Source: Sediminibacterium sp. (lineage in GTDB: Bacteria > Bacteroidota > Bacteroidia > Chitinophagales > Chitinophagaceae). From it: a stretch of 64,000 nt of DNA. Within the stretch, counting starts at the first letter, position 1. Every line of letters begins with the position of its first letter. Both the position numbers and the translations under genes were made by a program. A model generated the notes under the pieces. That model was not told the origin of the DNA. It made no database searches and saw only the letters and a list, made by a program, of their open reading frames with translations. Shown in pieces: positions 49,128-57,284 of the stretch. The stretch spans positions 62,001 through 126,000 of the forward strand of contig NZ_JAHVAA010000015.1 in NCBI RefSeq assembly GCF_019264485.1. Reading direction: 5' to 3'.

Positions 49128-49322
49128 TTACTTGAATAATGAGTAAATCAACTTCAGCAACTGGTTGCTGGAGAAATCCATCACCCAAACCATCGCGGTG
49201 ATGATAACGGTAGCTACCAGTACAATAACGGTACTTTGCTGAAGTTGTAACCAGGTTGGCCAGGTTACTTTCTCCATCAACTCACGGTAGCTCTCTTTGA
49301 AGTATGTGGCGATTTTGTTCAC
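49128..49322 (-). CDS. secE: Preprotein translocase subunit SecE
   Basis: A 64-residue protein read from a GTG at 49322 (VNKIATYFKESYRELMEKVTWPTW). The longer ATG-started frame to 49400 begins with residues that are simply the translation of the GAAAATTTG word repeat, so it is rejected. The amphipathic helix, the VTWPTW motif and a single membrane helix (TVIVLVATVIITAMVWVMDF) are typical. It stabilises SecY at the inner membrane. Confidence 0.93.
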   Translation of the reverse strand: MNKIATYFKESYRELMEKVTWPTWLQLQQSTVIVLVATVIITAMVWVMDFSSNQLLKLIYSLFK

Positions 49323-49327
49323 TTGTA

Positions 49328-49470
49328 CAATTTGAAAATTTGAGAATTTGAAAATTTGAAAATATTGAGTCTTTCGGTTAAAATTTGATATTGAAAACAT
49401 TTCCCTTTCAATTGCGCAGCAATGGAAGGTGCTTCATTTTCAAATTTTCAAATTCTCAAATTTTCAAATT
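49328..49470. repeat. Word-type inverted repeat (GAAAATTTG family) between tRNA-Trp and secE
   Basis: Arms at 49328-49363 and 49435-49470 consist of AATTTGAAAATTTGAG and TCTCAAATTTTCAAATT words and pair almost fully around a loop of about 70 bases. The secE GTG lies 6 bases from the left arm; the tRNA lies 7 bases from the right arm. Confidence 0.88.
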
Positions 49471-49476
49471 ATCCAG

Positions 49477-49548
49477 CACGGGCACTAGGATTCGAACCCA
49501 GATCAAAGGTTTTGGAGACCTCTATACTAACCGTTGTACTATGCCCGT
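49477..49548 (-). tRNA. tRNA-Trp (CCA)
   Basis: A 72-base cloverleaf: 7-bp acceptor ACGGGCA/TGCCCGT, anticodon stem GAGGT/ACCTT with loop CTCCAAA (anticodon CCA), T-loop GTTCGAATC, and discriminator G as expected for Trp. CCA is not encoded. It lies between tuf and secE, the usual place in Bacteroidota. Confidence 0.96.
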
Positions 49549-49553
49549 ATACC

Positions 49554-49668
49554 CCTAACCCCTAAAGGGAGTAAAGGTTTTTTTATTAACTACAAAGTAC
49601 TTAGTTCCCTAAGTACTTTGCAATTATAAAGGTAATAAACTTTTTCCAACATCCCCTTTAGGGGACAG
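49554..49668. repeat. Nested inverted repeats downstream of tuf
   Basis: CCCCTAAAGGG at 49559-49569 pairs with CCCTTTAGGGG at 49654-49664. Inside lies a perfect 12-bp stem (CAAAGTACTTAG 49593-49604, CTAAGTACTTTG 49609-49620) with a 4-base loop. On the minus strand the inner stem is followed by a T/A-rich stretch, so it may partially terminate tuf transcription. Confidence 0.75.
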
Positions 49669-49676
49669 AGGGGAGC

Positions 49677-50864
49677 TTATTTAACGATTTCAGTAACCTG
49701 ACCGGCACCTACGGTACGTCCACCTTCGCGGATAGCGAATTTCAGACCTTTTTCCATAGCGATCGGCTGGATCAGTTTTACAGTAAGACCGATGTTATCA
49801 CCAGGCATTACCATTTCTGTTCCTTCAGGTAAAGTACACTCACCAGTTACATCCGTAGTACGGAAGTAGAACTGAGGACGGTATTTGTTAAAGAATGGAG
49901 TGTGACGTCCACCTTCTTCTTTGCTCAATACGTAAACTTCTCCTTTGAAATCAGTGTGTGGAGTGATGGAACCTGGCTTACAGATTACCATACCACGACG
50001 GATATCTTTTTTCTCAATACCGCGGAGCAGCAGACCGGCGTTATCACCTGCCTGACCTTCATCCAACAGTTTCTTGAACATTTCAACACCAGTTACGGTA
50101 GAAGTTAATGGAGATTCCATCAGACCAACGATCTCAACACCTTCACCTACTTTAATGATACCACGCTCAATACGACCGGTTGCAACGGTACCACGACCTG
50201 TGATAGAGAATACGTCTTCCACAGACATCAGGAATGGCATATCGATTGGGCGGGGAGGCAATGGAATGTAAGTATCTACAGCTTCCATCAGCTCATCTAC
50301 TTTAGCTACCCACTGTGCTTCACCAGCAAGAGCGCCGGTTGCAGAACCCTGAATAATTGGAGTATTGTCACCATCGAAACCGTATGAAGTCAGCAATTCG
50401 CGGATCTCCATTTCAACCAGTTCCAATAATTCAACGTCATCAACAAGGTCAACCTTATTCATGAACACTACAATACGAGGTACACCTACCTGGCGGGCCA
50501 GCAGGATGTGCTCTTTGGTTTGAGGCATCGGACCATCAGTCGCAGCCACAACCAGGATAGCACCGTCCATCTGAGCGGCACCGGTAATCATATTTTTCAC
50601 ATAGTCGGCGTGACCTGGACAGTCAACGTGCGCATAGTGACGATTAGCAGTTTGATATTCTACGTGTGCAGTATTGATAGTGATACCACGCTCTTTTTCT
50701 TCCGGAGCGCCATCGATCTCATCATACTTTTTAGCCGTTGCCAGACCTTTCTTAGATAAGATGTCCGTAATGGCAGCAGTCAGGGTGGTTTTACCGTGGT
50801 CAACGTGACCAATGGTTCCAACGTTTACGTGAGGTTTCTCCCTCTTAAAGGTCTCTTTAGACAT
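49677..50864 (-). CDS. tuf: Elongation factor Tu
   Basis: A 395-residue GTPase with G1 GHVDHGKTT, switch [18 protein letters not shown] and GSATGAL motifs, followed by the two beta-barrel domains. It carries aminoacyl-tRNA to the ribosome. No kirromycin-type substitution can be judged. It is flanked by tRNA-Thr upstream and tRNA-Trp downstream and is probably co-transcribed with them from the promoter at 51842-51871. Confidence 0.99.
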   Translation of the reverse strand: MSKETFKREKPHVNVGTIGHVDHGKTTLTAAITDILSKKGLATAKKYDEIDGAPEEKERGITINTAHVEYQTANRHYAHVDCPGHADYVKNMITGAAQMDGAILVVAATDGPMPQTKEHILLARQVGVPRIVVFMNKVDLVDDVELLELVEMEIRELLTSYGFDGDNTPIIQGSATGALAGEAQWVAKVDELMEAVDTYIPLPPRPIDMPFLMSVEDVFSITGRGTVATGRIERGIIKVGEGVEIVGLMESPLTSTVTGVEMFKKLLDEGQAGDNAGLLLRGIEKKDIRRGMVICKPGSITPHTDFKGEVYVLSKEEGGRHTPFFNKYRPQFYFRTTDVTGECTLPEGTEMVMPGDNIGLTVKLIQPIAMEKGLKFAIREGGRTVGAGQVTEIVK

Positions 50865-50964
50865 TTTTATCGGTTTTTAGTTGTGTTTTAAAAATCTAAG
50901 GCTTTCGCCGTTTGTTTAACTGTTTATTTACCCGCTCTGCGGATCACATTTCTTTCGCTGCTTG

Positions 50965-51036
<72 letters not shown>

Positions 51037-51079
51037 TTTTAAATCTCTTTAGCTGTTGTGTTTTTCTTTTCAAAAAAAG

Positions 51080-51133
51080 AACTCACGACCTTCCCGATTA
51101 CATCGGGATGCTCTACCACTGAGCTACAACGGC
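51080..51133 (-). pseudogene. Truncated tRNA-like copy of tRNA-Thr (GGT)
   Basis: The acceptor 5' strand and D-arm (GCCGTTGTAGCTCAGTGG, TAGAGC) are identical to the neighbouring tRNA-Thr. The anticodon arm is replaced by TCCCG-ATGTAAT-CGGGA, whose loop would read GTA. The copy stops inside the T-arm (GTGAGTTC then a T-run), and no 3' acceptor strand exists. The 30 bases 5' of both copies are near-identical (CTCTTTAGCTGTTGT), which points to a tandem duplication. Confidence 0.75.
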
Positions 51134-51176
51134 TTTTTAATCTCTTTAGCTGTTGTTTTTAAAGAACTTAAAAATG

Positions 51177-51249
51177 AGCGGGAGACCAGGCTCGAACTGG
51201 CCACCTATAGCTTGGAAGGCTATCGCTCTACCAAATGAGCTACTCCCGC
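51177..51249 (-). tRNA. tRNA-Gly (TCC)
   Basis: A 73-base cloverleaf: acceptor GCGGGAG/CTCCCGC, D-arm GCTCATTTGGTAGAGC, anticodon stem TAGCC/GGCTA with loop containing TCC, T-arm GCCAGTTCGAGCCTGGT, and discriminator T as usual for Gly. Confidence 0.94.
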
Positions 51250-51253
51250 TTGT

Positions 51254-51403
51254 TAATTTGAAAATTTGAGAATTTAGAAATTTGGAAATGTTTATAAAAC
51301 ACTTCGTGTTTTTAAATTATCAGGTTTCAAATACTTATAAAGAACTTACTAAAATCAACAATCCGATCATTTTCAAATTTCCAAATTCTCAAATTTTCAA
51401 ATT
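51254..51403. repeat. Word-type inverted repeat (GAAAATTTG family) between tRNA-Gly and tRNA-Tyr
   Basis: Arms at 51254-51290 and 51368-51403 pair over about 35 bases around a loop of about 77 bases. It is nearly the same element as at 49328-49470, here separating two tRNA genes of one cluster. Confidence 0.85.
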
Positions 51404-51409
51404 GTCCTG

Positions 51410-51492
<83 letters not shown>

Positions 51493-51574
51493 TTAATTGA
51501 TCCGTTATTTTAAAGAAATAATTGTGTTATTCTATTATTCCAATCCAATAAACCACCAATTTTCTAAAGAACTG

Positions 51575-51647
51575 AGCCGAAGATGGGACTCGAACCCGCG
51601 ACCTGCTGATTACAAATCAGCTGCTCTACCAACTGAGCTACTTCGGC
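51575..51647 (-). tRNA. tRNA-Thr (TGT)
   Basis: A 73-base cloverleaf: acceptor GCCGAAG/CTTCGGC, D-arm GCTCAGTTGGTAGAGC, anticodon stem CTGAT/ATCAG with loop containing TGT, and T-arm GCGGGTTCGAGTCCCAT. A truncated relative lies just upstream at 51686-51739. Confidence 0.94.
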
Positions 51648-51685
51648 TTGTTTTGCTTCATTTATTCAGTATAGATCGTTTAAAG

Positions 51686-51739
51686 GTCCGCGACCTCCCC
51701 GATAAAATCGGGATGCTCTACCAACTGAGCTATATCGGC
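51686..51739 (-). pseudogene. Second truncated tRNA-like element
   Basis: It begins GCCGATATAGCTCAGTTGG with TAGAGC, like the neighbouring tRNA-Thr (TGT) but with a different acceptor. The anticodon arm is TCCCG-ATTTTAT-CGGGG (loop would read TTT), and the copy breaks off in the T-stem (GGTCGCGGACC). No 3' acceptor strand follows. It shares the break-point region and the CCCGAT...ATCGGG anticodon arm with the remnant at 51080-51133. Confidence 0.7.
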
Positions 51740-51841
51740 TTTTATTTGTGAGAAATTCGACCATAAAAACAAGGTTTAACCCTCCATTTTTTTCAGTTGC
51801 TGATTCTGCACAATACAAAGAACTACCCGTTTTTGGGATGG

Positions 51842-51871
51842 CAAAGGTAATGGAAAACTTAATTCAGCAAA
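51842..51871 (-). promoter_or_regulatory. Promoter of the tRNA-tuf transcript
   Basis: On the minus strand TTTG (51868-51871), 18 bases, then TACCTTTG (51842-51849), followed by CCATCC. It is about 100 bases upstream of the first tRNA-like element. The box and following bases match the rpoB promoter. Confidence 0.85.
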
Positions 51872-51923
51872 ATTTTGGTTGGAAAATTTTCAGGTAGTTA
51901 TTCACAAGAGGAAAAAAGCTGCT

Positions 51924-51988
51924 AGCTGCCAGCCGCTAGCTACTAGCTTTTTTTCCTACTGGAAGCTAGTAGCTAGCGGCTGGCAGCT
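51924..51988. repeat. Perfect 26-bp word-type inverted repeat (AGCTAGCAGC family)
   Basis: The arm 51924-51949 (AGCTGCCAGCCGCTAGCTAC...) is perfectly complementary to 51963-51988, with a 13-base loop. It lies between the hpf terminator and the tRNA-tuf promoter. Confidence 0.92.
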
Positions 51989-51996
51989 CACAAAAA

Positions 51997-52021
51997 AGCC
52001 CCGGCTTTTTGGGCCAGGGCT
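51997..52021 (-). terminator. Terminator of the rpsU-xer-hpf unit
   Basis: On the minus strand AGCCCTGGC and GCCGGGGCT pair around a CCAAAAA-type loop and run into six T. It is immediately beyond the hpf stop. Confidence 0.85.
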
Positions 52022-52029
52022 GGGTAATT

Positions 52030-52329
52030 TTACGCTGCTAATTTTTCTTTTTTTCGTTTGATCTGTGAAACAATAGATTCCATGGCTGAATCGAATGACT
52101 CTTCGAATGACTTTGACGAGGCCTTCACAAAAAAATCATGCCTCGGTACGTGCACCCTGATCTCCGCAATCTTGTCTTTAATGGTGTGTACCACATTGTC
52201 AAGCTTCAGAAACACATCCACTTTCAATATCCGGTCGTGAAAAGTGTTTAGCTTGGTCAGCTTACGTGATACATACTCTACCAATTTGTCATCTGCATCG
52301 AAGTGCACGGTTTGAATGTTAACGTTCAT
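52030..52329 (-). CDS. hpf: Ribosome hibernation-promoting factor, short form
   Basis: A 99-residue protein of the HPF/YfiA family (MNVNIQTVHFDADDKLVEYV...AEIRVHVPRHDFFVKASSKSFEESFD). It binds the 30S decoding region in starved cells. The C-terminal dimerisation domain of long HPF is absent, and a Lys-rich tail (IKRKKEKLAA) ends the protein. Its place between xer and the tRNA-tuf cluster is the usual Bacteroidota order. Confidence 0.93.
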   Translation of the reverse strand: MNVNIQTVHFDADDKLVEYVSRKLTKLNTFHDRILKVDVFLKLDNVVHTIKDKIAEIRVHVPRHDFFVKASSKSFEESFDSAMESIVSQIKRKKEKLAA

Positions 52330-52392
52330 AGCAACTCACGTTTAATCGGTGAAAAAATTATGTGAAAGATCTTATTTGCTGAGGGCTTGTTC

Positions 52393-52408
52393 CGGGGTTT
52401 TAACCCCG
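52393..52408. promoter_or_regulatory. Small GC-rich hairpin in the xer-hpf spacer
   Basis: CGGGGTT-TT-AACCCCG forms a 7-bp hairpin about 65 bases upstream of the hpf ATG. It has no T-tract on the minus strand, so it is more likely an RNA stability or leader element than a terminator. Confidence 0.4.
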
Positions 52409-52592
52409 TTTCTCATAACAAACAAGTTAAACCTTTCGAATGAAAAAAAGAAATAAACAAGTGAATTTTTAGAAAGATTTAGAAGAAAAATCATCACCAA
52501 AAAAAGGGGCTTGAAAAATCACCTGCGAATCAATAAAAAACATATCAAACTCAACCACATCTATCCCCAGTTCTCACTTTCGGACTTACCCC

Positions 52593-53492
52593 CTACGCCT
52601 TCGGATGCGCTTTCTTAAACACTTCTTTGAGTTTTTCAATGGTATTATGGGTATATACCTGCGTAGCCGCAAGGCTGCTATGCCCCAGGAGTTCTTTTAC
52701 TGCATTGAGATCGGCTCCATTATTCATTAAATGGGTGGCAAAACTATGCCGGAGTATGTGCGGACTCTTCTTTTGTATCGTGGTTACGGCAGCAAGGTGC
52801 TGTTTTACAAAACTGTATACCTGTCTTGGCTGCAGCGGTTTGCCCTTTTCGGTGAGGAATAATCGGGGGTCTCGTTCTTCCTGCTGCACAGGTTTCTCTT
52901 TTATATAAGCTCTAAGTGATTGTACCAGCACCGGAGACACAGGTATAATTCGCTCTTTATTTCCCTTTCCCAGTACTTTTACCTGTTTCAGTGAATCATC
53001 TAACTGGCTTTCTTTTAAACCTATCAACTCGCTTAAACGCATGCCTGTGCCGTAAAAGAGTTCCAGCACCAGTTTTTCAGTTCTCCCCTTCCAGTCGTCT
53101 GAAAATTCCACATAATCAAAGAGGGTCTTCATGTCTTTCTCCTCCACAAAAGCCGGCAAACGCTTATTGAGTTTGGGAGATACGATGGTTGTCATGGGCG
53201 ACTGCTGTATGACCCCGTTTTTTAACTGAAATTTGAAAAAGGATTTAAGAGAAGAAATTTTCCGGTTCAGGCTCCGGCTCTCAAGTCCCTCCTCCTTCAT
53301 TTCGGCCAACCAGCTCCTGATAAACATGGCCGTTATGGCAGGTACTTCAGGCGAATCGAACTGACTGGCCAGGTAGCTGAAAAACTGCTCCAGATCGGTC
53401 TGGTAGGAAATAAGGGTATGTTGGGAATATCGCTTCTCGAAGCGGAGATGATCGAGAAAGGGTTGTATGACAGGGCACCTGGGTTGGGACAT
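52593..53492 (-). CDS. xerC: XerC/XerD-type tyrosine recombinase
   Basis: A 299-residue site-specific recombinase with an N-terminal SAM-like domain (about 8-95) and a catalytic domain. The complete set is present: Arg152 (GTGMRLSEL), Lys176 (GKGNKER), His245 and Arg248 (HILRHSFATHL), His271 (LGHSSLAATQVYTH) and nucleophile Tyr280. It resolves chromosome dimers at dif. Its stable position next to rpsU and hpf argues for the housekeeping Xer rather than a mobile integrase; whether it is XerC or XerD is not settled by sequence alone. Confidence 0.9.
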   Translation of the reverse strand: MSQPRCPVIQPFLDHLRFEKRYSQHTLISYQTDLEQFFSYLASQFDSPEVPAITAMFIRSWLAEMKEEGLESRSLNRKISSLKSFFKFQLKNGVIQQSPMTTIVSPKLNKRLPAFVEEKDMKTLFDYVEFSDDWKGRTEKLVLELFYGTGMRLSELIGLKESQLDDSLKQVKVLGKGNKERIIPVSPVLVQSLRAYIKEKPVQQEERDPRLFLTEKGKPLQPRQVYSFVKQHLAAVTTIQKKSPHILRHSFATHLMNNGADLNAVKELLGHSSLAATQVYTHNTIEKLKEVFKKAHPKA

Positions 53493-53556
53493 AAAAAAAG
53501 TAGCCTAAAGTTACAAAACTCAGGCTACTGAATATATTCTGCTTCGATAAAAGGAA

Positions 53557-53754
53557 TTATCCCTCGATCTTGCCGCTAGCGATCTGCTGCTTATAGATGG
53601 CTTTCAACACTTCACCACGACGTCTAACAGACGGCTTGGTGAATGCCTGACGCTCTCTTAACTGCAACAGAGTTTTACTTTTTTCAAACTTCTTTTTGTA
53701 CTTCTTGAGAGCCTTGTCGATGTTTTCGCAATCTTTTGAATCAATAATAAGCAT
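53557..53754 (-). CDS. rpsU: 30S ribosomal protein S21
   Basis: A 65-residue basic protein read from MLIIDSKDCENIDKALKKYKKK; a longer frame to 53820 would start upstream of the promoter -7 box and is rejected. The C-terminal FTKPSVRRRGEVLKAIYKQ is typical. In Bacteroidota S21 sits near the anti-Shine-Dalgarno and helps hide it, which fits the lack of ribosome-binding sites here. A promoter lies about 40 bases upstream. Confidence 0.95.
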   Translation of the reverse strand: MLIIDSKDCENIDKALKKYKKKFEKSKTLLQLRERQAFTKPSVRRRGEVLKAIYKQQIASGKIEG

Positions 53755-53789
53755 AACGATTATACCTCCTCGGGTGTTTTTTAGGATGG

Positions 53790-53821
53790 CAAAGATAGTA
53801 GTATCATCAGAAATACACAAA
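53790..53821 (-). promoter_or_regulatory. Promoter of rpsU
   Basis: On the minus strand TTTG (53818-53821), 20 bases, then TATCTTTG (53790-53797), followed by CCATCC as at the rpoB and tRNA-tuf promoters. Confidence 0.82.
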
Positions 53822-53838
53822 TACTTTTAAAATTTTTT

Positions 53839-53892
53839 GATGTCAGATGTCAGATGGCAGATTTTTAAATCTGCCATCTGACATCTGACATC
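53839..53892. repeat. Perfect 26-bp inverted repeat between divergent rpsU and ribE
   Basis: GATGTCAGATGTCAGATGGC (plus AGATTT) at 53839-53864 is perfectly complementary to 53867-53892, with a 2-base loop. It starts 17 bases upstream of the rpsU -33 box and ends 19 bases before the ribE ATG, so it lies upstream of both genes. Confidence 0.95.
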
Positions 53893-53911
53893 TGATATTT
53901 AACTTGCGTCT

Positions 53912-54508
53912 ATGTTTACAGGCATAATAGAATCTATCGGAAAAATCGTGGGGCTGGAGAAAAATGGCAGTAATATTAGTTTTTGGGTGGAATCTTCTAT
54001 TTCGGGGGAACTGAAGATCGACCAGAGCCTGAGCCATGAGGGCGTTTGCCTCACCATTGATGCCCTCGATCAGGGCCGTCACCGGGTAACTGCTATTGAA
54101 GAAACCCTGAAAAAGACCAATTTATCGGGATGGGAAACCGGTAGCATCCTCAATCTGGAAAGATGTATGCTGATGAATGGCAGGCTCGATGGACATATTG
54201 TTCAGGGTCATGTTGACTGTACCGCTACCTGTTTAGAAAGGATAGAAAGAGAAGGTAGCTGGGAATTCAAGTTTCAGATTCCCGAGCAATTTGCACACCT
54301 GATCATTGAAAAAGGGTCTATTGCCATCAATGGCACCAGCCTTACCTGTTTTGAAGTGGGTACCGATCATTTTAAAGTAGCCATTATACCCTATACGTAT
54401 GCACATACCAGCATTCACCGGGTAAGCAAAGGGTCGGTGGTGAATATTGAGTTTGATATTCTGGGGAAATATATTGAGCGGATGAGGGGGTTAGGGGTTA
54501 GCTATTAG
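53912..54508 (+). CDS. ribE: Riboflavin synthase
   Basis: A 198-residue protein with two lumazine-binding barrels. The start MFTGIIESIGKI and the paired motifs (SLSHEGVCLTI in the first, GSIAINGTSLTCFEV in the second; HVDCTATCLER between them) identify the trimeric alpha-type enzyme. It converts two 6,7-dimethyl-8-ribityllumazines to riboflavin. No other rib gene and no FMN riboswitch is nearby. Its 5' region consists of the perfect inverted repeat at 53839-53892. Confidence 0.95.
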   Translation: MFTGIIESIGKIVGLEKNGSNISFWVESSISGELKIDQSLSHEGVCLTIDALDQGRHRVTAIEETLKKTNLSGWETGSILNLERCMLMNGRLDGHIVQGHVDCTATCLERIEREGSWEFKFQIPEQFAHLIIEKGSIAINGTSLTCFEVGTDHFKVAIIPYTYAHTSIHRVSKGSVVNIEFDILGKYIERMRGLGVSY

Positions 54509-54566
54509 GGATGGATGTTAGCGCATTTATTGAAAAAGGGGCCGACAAGGTACTGACTACTATTGG

Positions 54567-54670
54567 ACCGACATTGAAGAAACATTGAGAAACTATTGAG
54601 AAAACATAGGAAATACAATAGAAAACCATTGAGAAAGCATAAGGAAAACATTGAGCAACCATTGAAAAAT
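54567..54670. repeat. Degenerate tandem array, about 11-bp period (first)
   Basis: About nine units of the form AACATTGAGAA / ACCATTGAGAA with 10 to 12-base spacing. Together with the array at 54822-54920 it fills most of the 466-base gap between ribE and the hscA stop. No gene with coding character is seen there; a minus-strand frame over the array is a translation of the repeat. Confidence 0.7.
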
Positions 54671-54821
54671 GCCGGGTATATTTTCAAATCATCCCCGCCT
54701 TTCTGTTGCGCACAGAGGGGGTAATAGCCCGTTTCACTTTTCACCTTTCTCTTCCCAAACCAAGTAAAAGGTACAGGTATTCATTGAAAAAGAGACTGTC
54801 TACCTACTGAGTGGGTATAGA

Positions 54822-54920
54822 CAGAGATACGAGAGGCATAAGGGAACCATAAGAGAATGATAAGAGAATGATAAGAGAATGATAGTGAAACCATAGGAAA
54901 ACCATAGGGAAGTGATAGTT
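54822..54920. repeat. Tandem array with 11-bp period (second)
   Basis: Nine successive 11-base units such as ACCATAAGAGA, ATGATAAGAGA (twice) and ACCATAGGAAA. The consensus is A(C/T)(C/G)ATA(A/G)G(A/G)(G/A)A. The period equals about one helical turn, so the repeated ATA steps fall on one face of the DNA. It ends about 55 bases from the hscA stop. Confidence 0.75.
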
Positions 54921-54974
54921 GCCTTGTACTGATTTTTCACTTTTCACCTTTCACTTTTCTCTTATGTCTCCCCC

Positions 54975-56831
54975 TTACACAGTCTTCCCTTTCAATGCCT
55001 GACCAACGGCCTTATCCATGGCACGTTCAGCAAAGGGGCGGGTTACTTCGTTTAATTCTTCTATTTTATTGTGAATCATGTTTTTATCGTCCATAGTTAA
55101 AGCTAATTGTAAGGCCTGCATGGCGTTGGCTGTCAGTAAAACCTCTTTATTTGACAAGAGCTCGGGGTTTTTCGTCATAAATTTTTCCGTCGCGTCCAAA
55201 ATCTGTTCTCCCTCGGTACGGGCTTCCACAAGGGCGCGCGTAACCATATCATCTTTGGCATGAGTAATACTGTCCAGCAGCATTTGTTCCACTTCCTGAT
55301 CGGTTAAACCGTATTGTGGTTTTACTTCAATACTTTGTTCTGCTCCACTACGTAACTCTTTGGCTTTCACTATTAAAATACCATCTGCATCAATTAAAAA
55401 TTGCACTTCAACCTTGGGTAACCCAGCAGGCATTCCGGGGATGCCGGTTAGACTAAATTCTGCCAGTTTCCTGTTATCTTTCACCAGGTCGCGTTCTCCC
55501 TGAAATACGGAGATACGCATTCCGCTCTGGCCATCTTTCTGGGTAGTGTACTGGCGTCCCACCCGGGTTGGTATTTTGGAGTTCCTAGGGATCAAGACAT
55601 CCATCAACCCTCCCATGGTTTCAATTCCCAGACTGAGGGGGGTAATATCGAGCAGCAGAAAATCGGTATTGTTTCCTGCCAGTATATCGGCCTGTACTGC
55701 TGCGCCAATTGCCACTACTTCATCGGGGTTTACCTCATCATTTACAGGTCGGCCAAAAAAAGCACTTACGGCTCCTTTTACGGCCGGAACACGTGTACTG
55801 CCACCCACCATTACCACCGTATCAATATCCTGCTGTTTTAATCCGGCATCTTTTAACGCTTGCTCACAACAGCCAATCGTTTTATCTATCAATGGCCTGA
55901 TCAGTTCATTGAATTCAACTTTATTTATGGTTAACACATCGCCATTCAGGTCAGTTTCGAAACTATCATGACTGCTCAAATGCTTTTTGGCTTCTTCTGC
56001 CCTGAGCCTTAACGATTGAACCAGTTGTTTATTGATTTTCAAATCATTATCAGCTATACTTGCTTTTTTAGTCCAGTTCTGAACGATCGTTCTATCAAAA
56101 TCATCGCCGCCTAAATAGGTATCTCCATTGGTACTGAGTACTTCAAAAATACCATTGGATATTCTCAGGATGGAGATATCGAAAGTACCGCCACCCAGAT
56201 CGTATACGGCTATGGTTTTCTCCTCCTCTTTATTCATACCAAGTCCATAAGCCAAACTTGCCGCTGTGGGTTCATTTACAATACGGAGCACATCGAGTCC
56301 AGCCAGTTTACCGGCATCGCGTGTAGCCTGTCGCTGGGCGTCATTAAAATAGGCGGGTACCGTTATAACAGCCTTGGTTACGGGTGTCTTCAGTATATGT
56401 TCGGCTCTTTGCTTGAGCTCTTTCAGAATATAGGATGATAGCTCAATGGGTGAATAGAATTTATCGCCCACCTGTACTTTTACCAGACTTTCGGTATCAT
56501 CATCAATTACTTTATAGGAGAAAAAGTCTGAATGTTCTTTAATATCCCGGTAACTCTTACCCATGAGTCTTTTGGCACTGAAAATGGTATTGGTGGGGTC
56601 TGTTTCCAGGTACTGACGGGCTCCTTCTCCTACTTCTGCGTTTCCAAAAGCATCAAAATGCACCACACTGGGTACCAGGCTGCTGGTATTAAACTCCCGT
56701 AATGCCACGGGCACTTTGCTCTCCGGGTGAATAATGGCCACCAGGCTATTGGTGGTTCCCAAATCGATACCCACTATCATCTCAGCCTGTTGTAAACTGC
56801 CGGTTGCTATATTAATGCCAATCTTTGCCAT
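54975..56831 (-). CDS. hscA: Fe-S cluster assembly chaperone HscA (Hsp70 family)
   Basis: A 618-residue Hsp70. The N-terminal ATPase (about 15-385) shows [27 protein letters not shown] and [10 protein letters not shown]; the substrate-binding domain (about 395-530) and helical lid follow. The N-terminal extension before the first ATPase strand and the lack of a DnaK-type acidic C terminus favour HscA over DnaK. No hscB, fdx or isc gene is adjacent. The spacer upstream, between it and the RDD gene, was the target of the mobile element at 56958. Confidence 0.85.
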   Translation of the reverse strand: MAKIGINIATGSLQQAEMIVGIDLGTTNSLVAIIHPESKVPVALREFNTSSLVPSVVHFDAFGNAEVGEGARQYLETDPTNTIFSAKRLMGKSYRDIKEHSDFFSYKVIDDDTESLVKVQVGDKFYSPIELSSYILKELKQRAEHILKTPVTKAVITVPAYFNDAQRQATRDAGKLAGLDVLRIVNEPTAASLAYGLGMNKEEEKTIAVYDLGGGTFDISILRISNGIFEVLSTNGDTYLGGDDFDRTIVQNWTKKASIADNDLKINKQLVQSLRLRAEEAKKHLSSHDSFETDLNGDVLTINKVEFNELIRPLIDKTIGCCEQALKDAGLKQQDIDTVVMVGGSTRVPAVKGAVSAFFGRPVNDEVNPDEVVAIGAAVQADILAGNNTDFLLLDITPLSLGIETMGGLMDVLIPRNSKIPTRVGRQYTTQKDGQSGMRISVFQGERDLVKDNRKLAEFSLTGIPGMPAGLPKVEVQFLIDADGILIVKAKELRSGAEQSIEVKPQYGLTDQEVEQMLLDSITHAKDDMVTRALVEARTEGEQILDATEKFMTKNPELLSNKEVLLTANAMQALQLALTMDDKNMIHNKIEELNEVTRPFAERAMDKAVGQALKGKTV

Positions 56832-56904
56832 ATTTATTTCAATAAGCTACAAAAATAAGCGATTACCGGGGAGGAGGATTTCGTTTTTGGAAAGAAGCGG
56901 AGAA

Positions 56905-56957
56905 GAAACAGAAGAACAGAGAAACATCCAACTTCGAAATTGGATATTCGATGTTTC
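56905..56957. repeat. Left part of an inverted repeat interrupted by the mobile element, with left target duplication
   Basis: The arm 56905-56928 (GAAACAGAAGAACAGAGAAA plus CATC) is perfectly complementary over 24 bases to 60012-60035 on the far side of the element. Bases 56929-56949 are the old loop, with an inner CCAAcTTCGAAaTTGG. GATGTTTC at 56950-56957 is the left 8-bp target duplication. Confidence 0.92.
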
Positions 56958-57040
56958 GGCATATGTGTAGCCACGACACAAGGTAGAATGTGGATAAAAA
57001 TAAATAACATAATTTAACGGGACACTAAAACTCCCGCATT

Positions 57041-57250
57041 ATGAAATTTGACTTTTACAAAACTGTTATCGTATTATTATTGGCGGCTCTTACTTTCTAT
57101 ATGTTCAAGCTATCCAAAACAATAGAGTTAAATGCTAAAGAGAACGCTAAGGCAGGGAGATTTGTGCCGATTGGGAATTTAGTATTAGATACACAAACAG
57201 GGGCTACTTATAACGAAGGAAAGGTTTATTCTGACCCCATAATAAAATAG
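57041..57250 (+). CDS. Element passenger: small membrane-anchored protein
   Basis: A 69-residue protein with one N-terminal hydrophobic helix (TVIVLLLAALTFYMFKL) and a short polar tail (ENAKAGRFVPIGNLVLDTQTGATY). The phrase LVLDTQTGATY is like the small beta-hairpin tail of phage or ICE membrane proteins, but no family is recognised. It is the first gene from the left end of the element. A GGGATAG...CTATCCC hairpin at 57249-57271 may end its transcript. Confidence 0.6.
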   Translation: MKFDFYKTVIVLLLAALTFYMFKLSKTIELNAKENAKAGRFVPIGNLVLDTQTGATYNEGKVYSDPIIK

Positions 57251-57284
57251 GGATAGACCGAAGCCTATCCCCTTGATCCATTAA

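Noticed and set aside
52593..53492. The tyrosine recombinase as integrase of a genomic island
   Set aside because: It sits in the conserved rpsU-xer-hpf order with no att-like duplication or phage gene, so it is taken as the housekeeping Xer.
54505..54744. A 79-codon minus-strand frame rich in Phe/Leu/Cys
   Set aside because: It is a translation of the degenerate CATTGAGAA tandem array; the apparent protein repeat follows from the DNA repeat.
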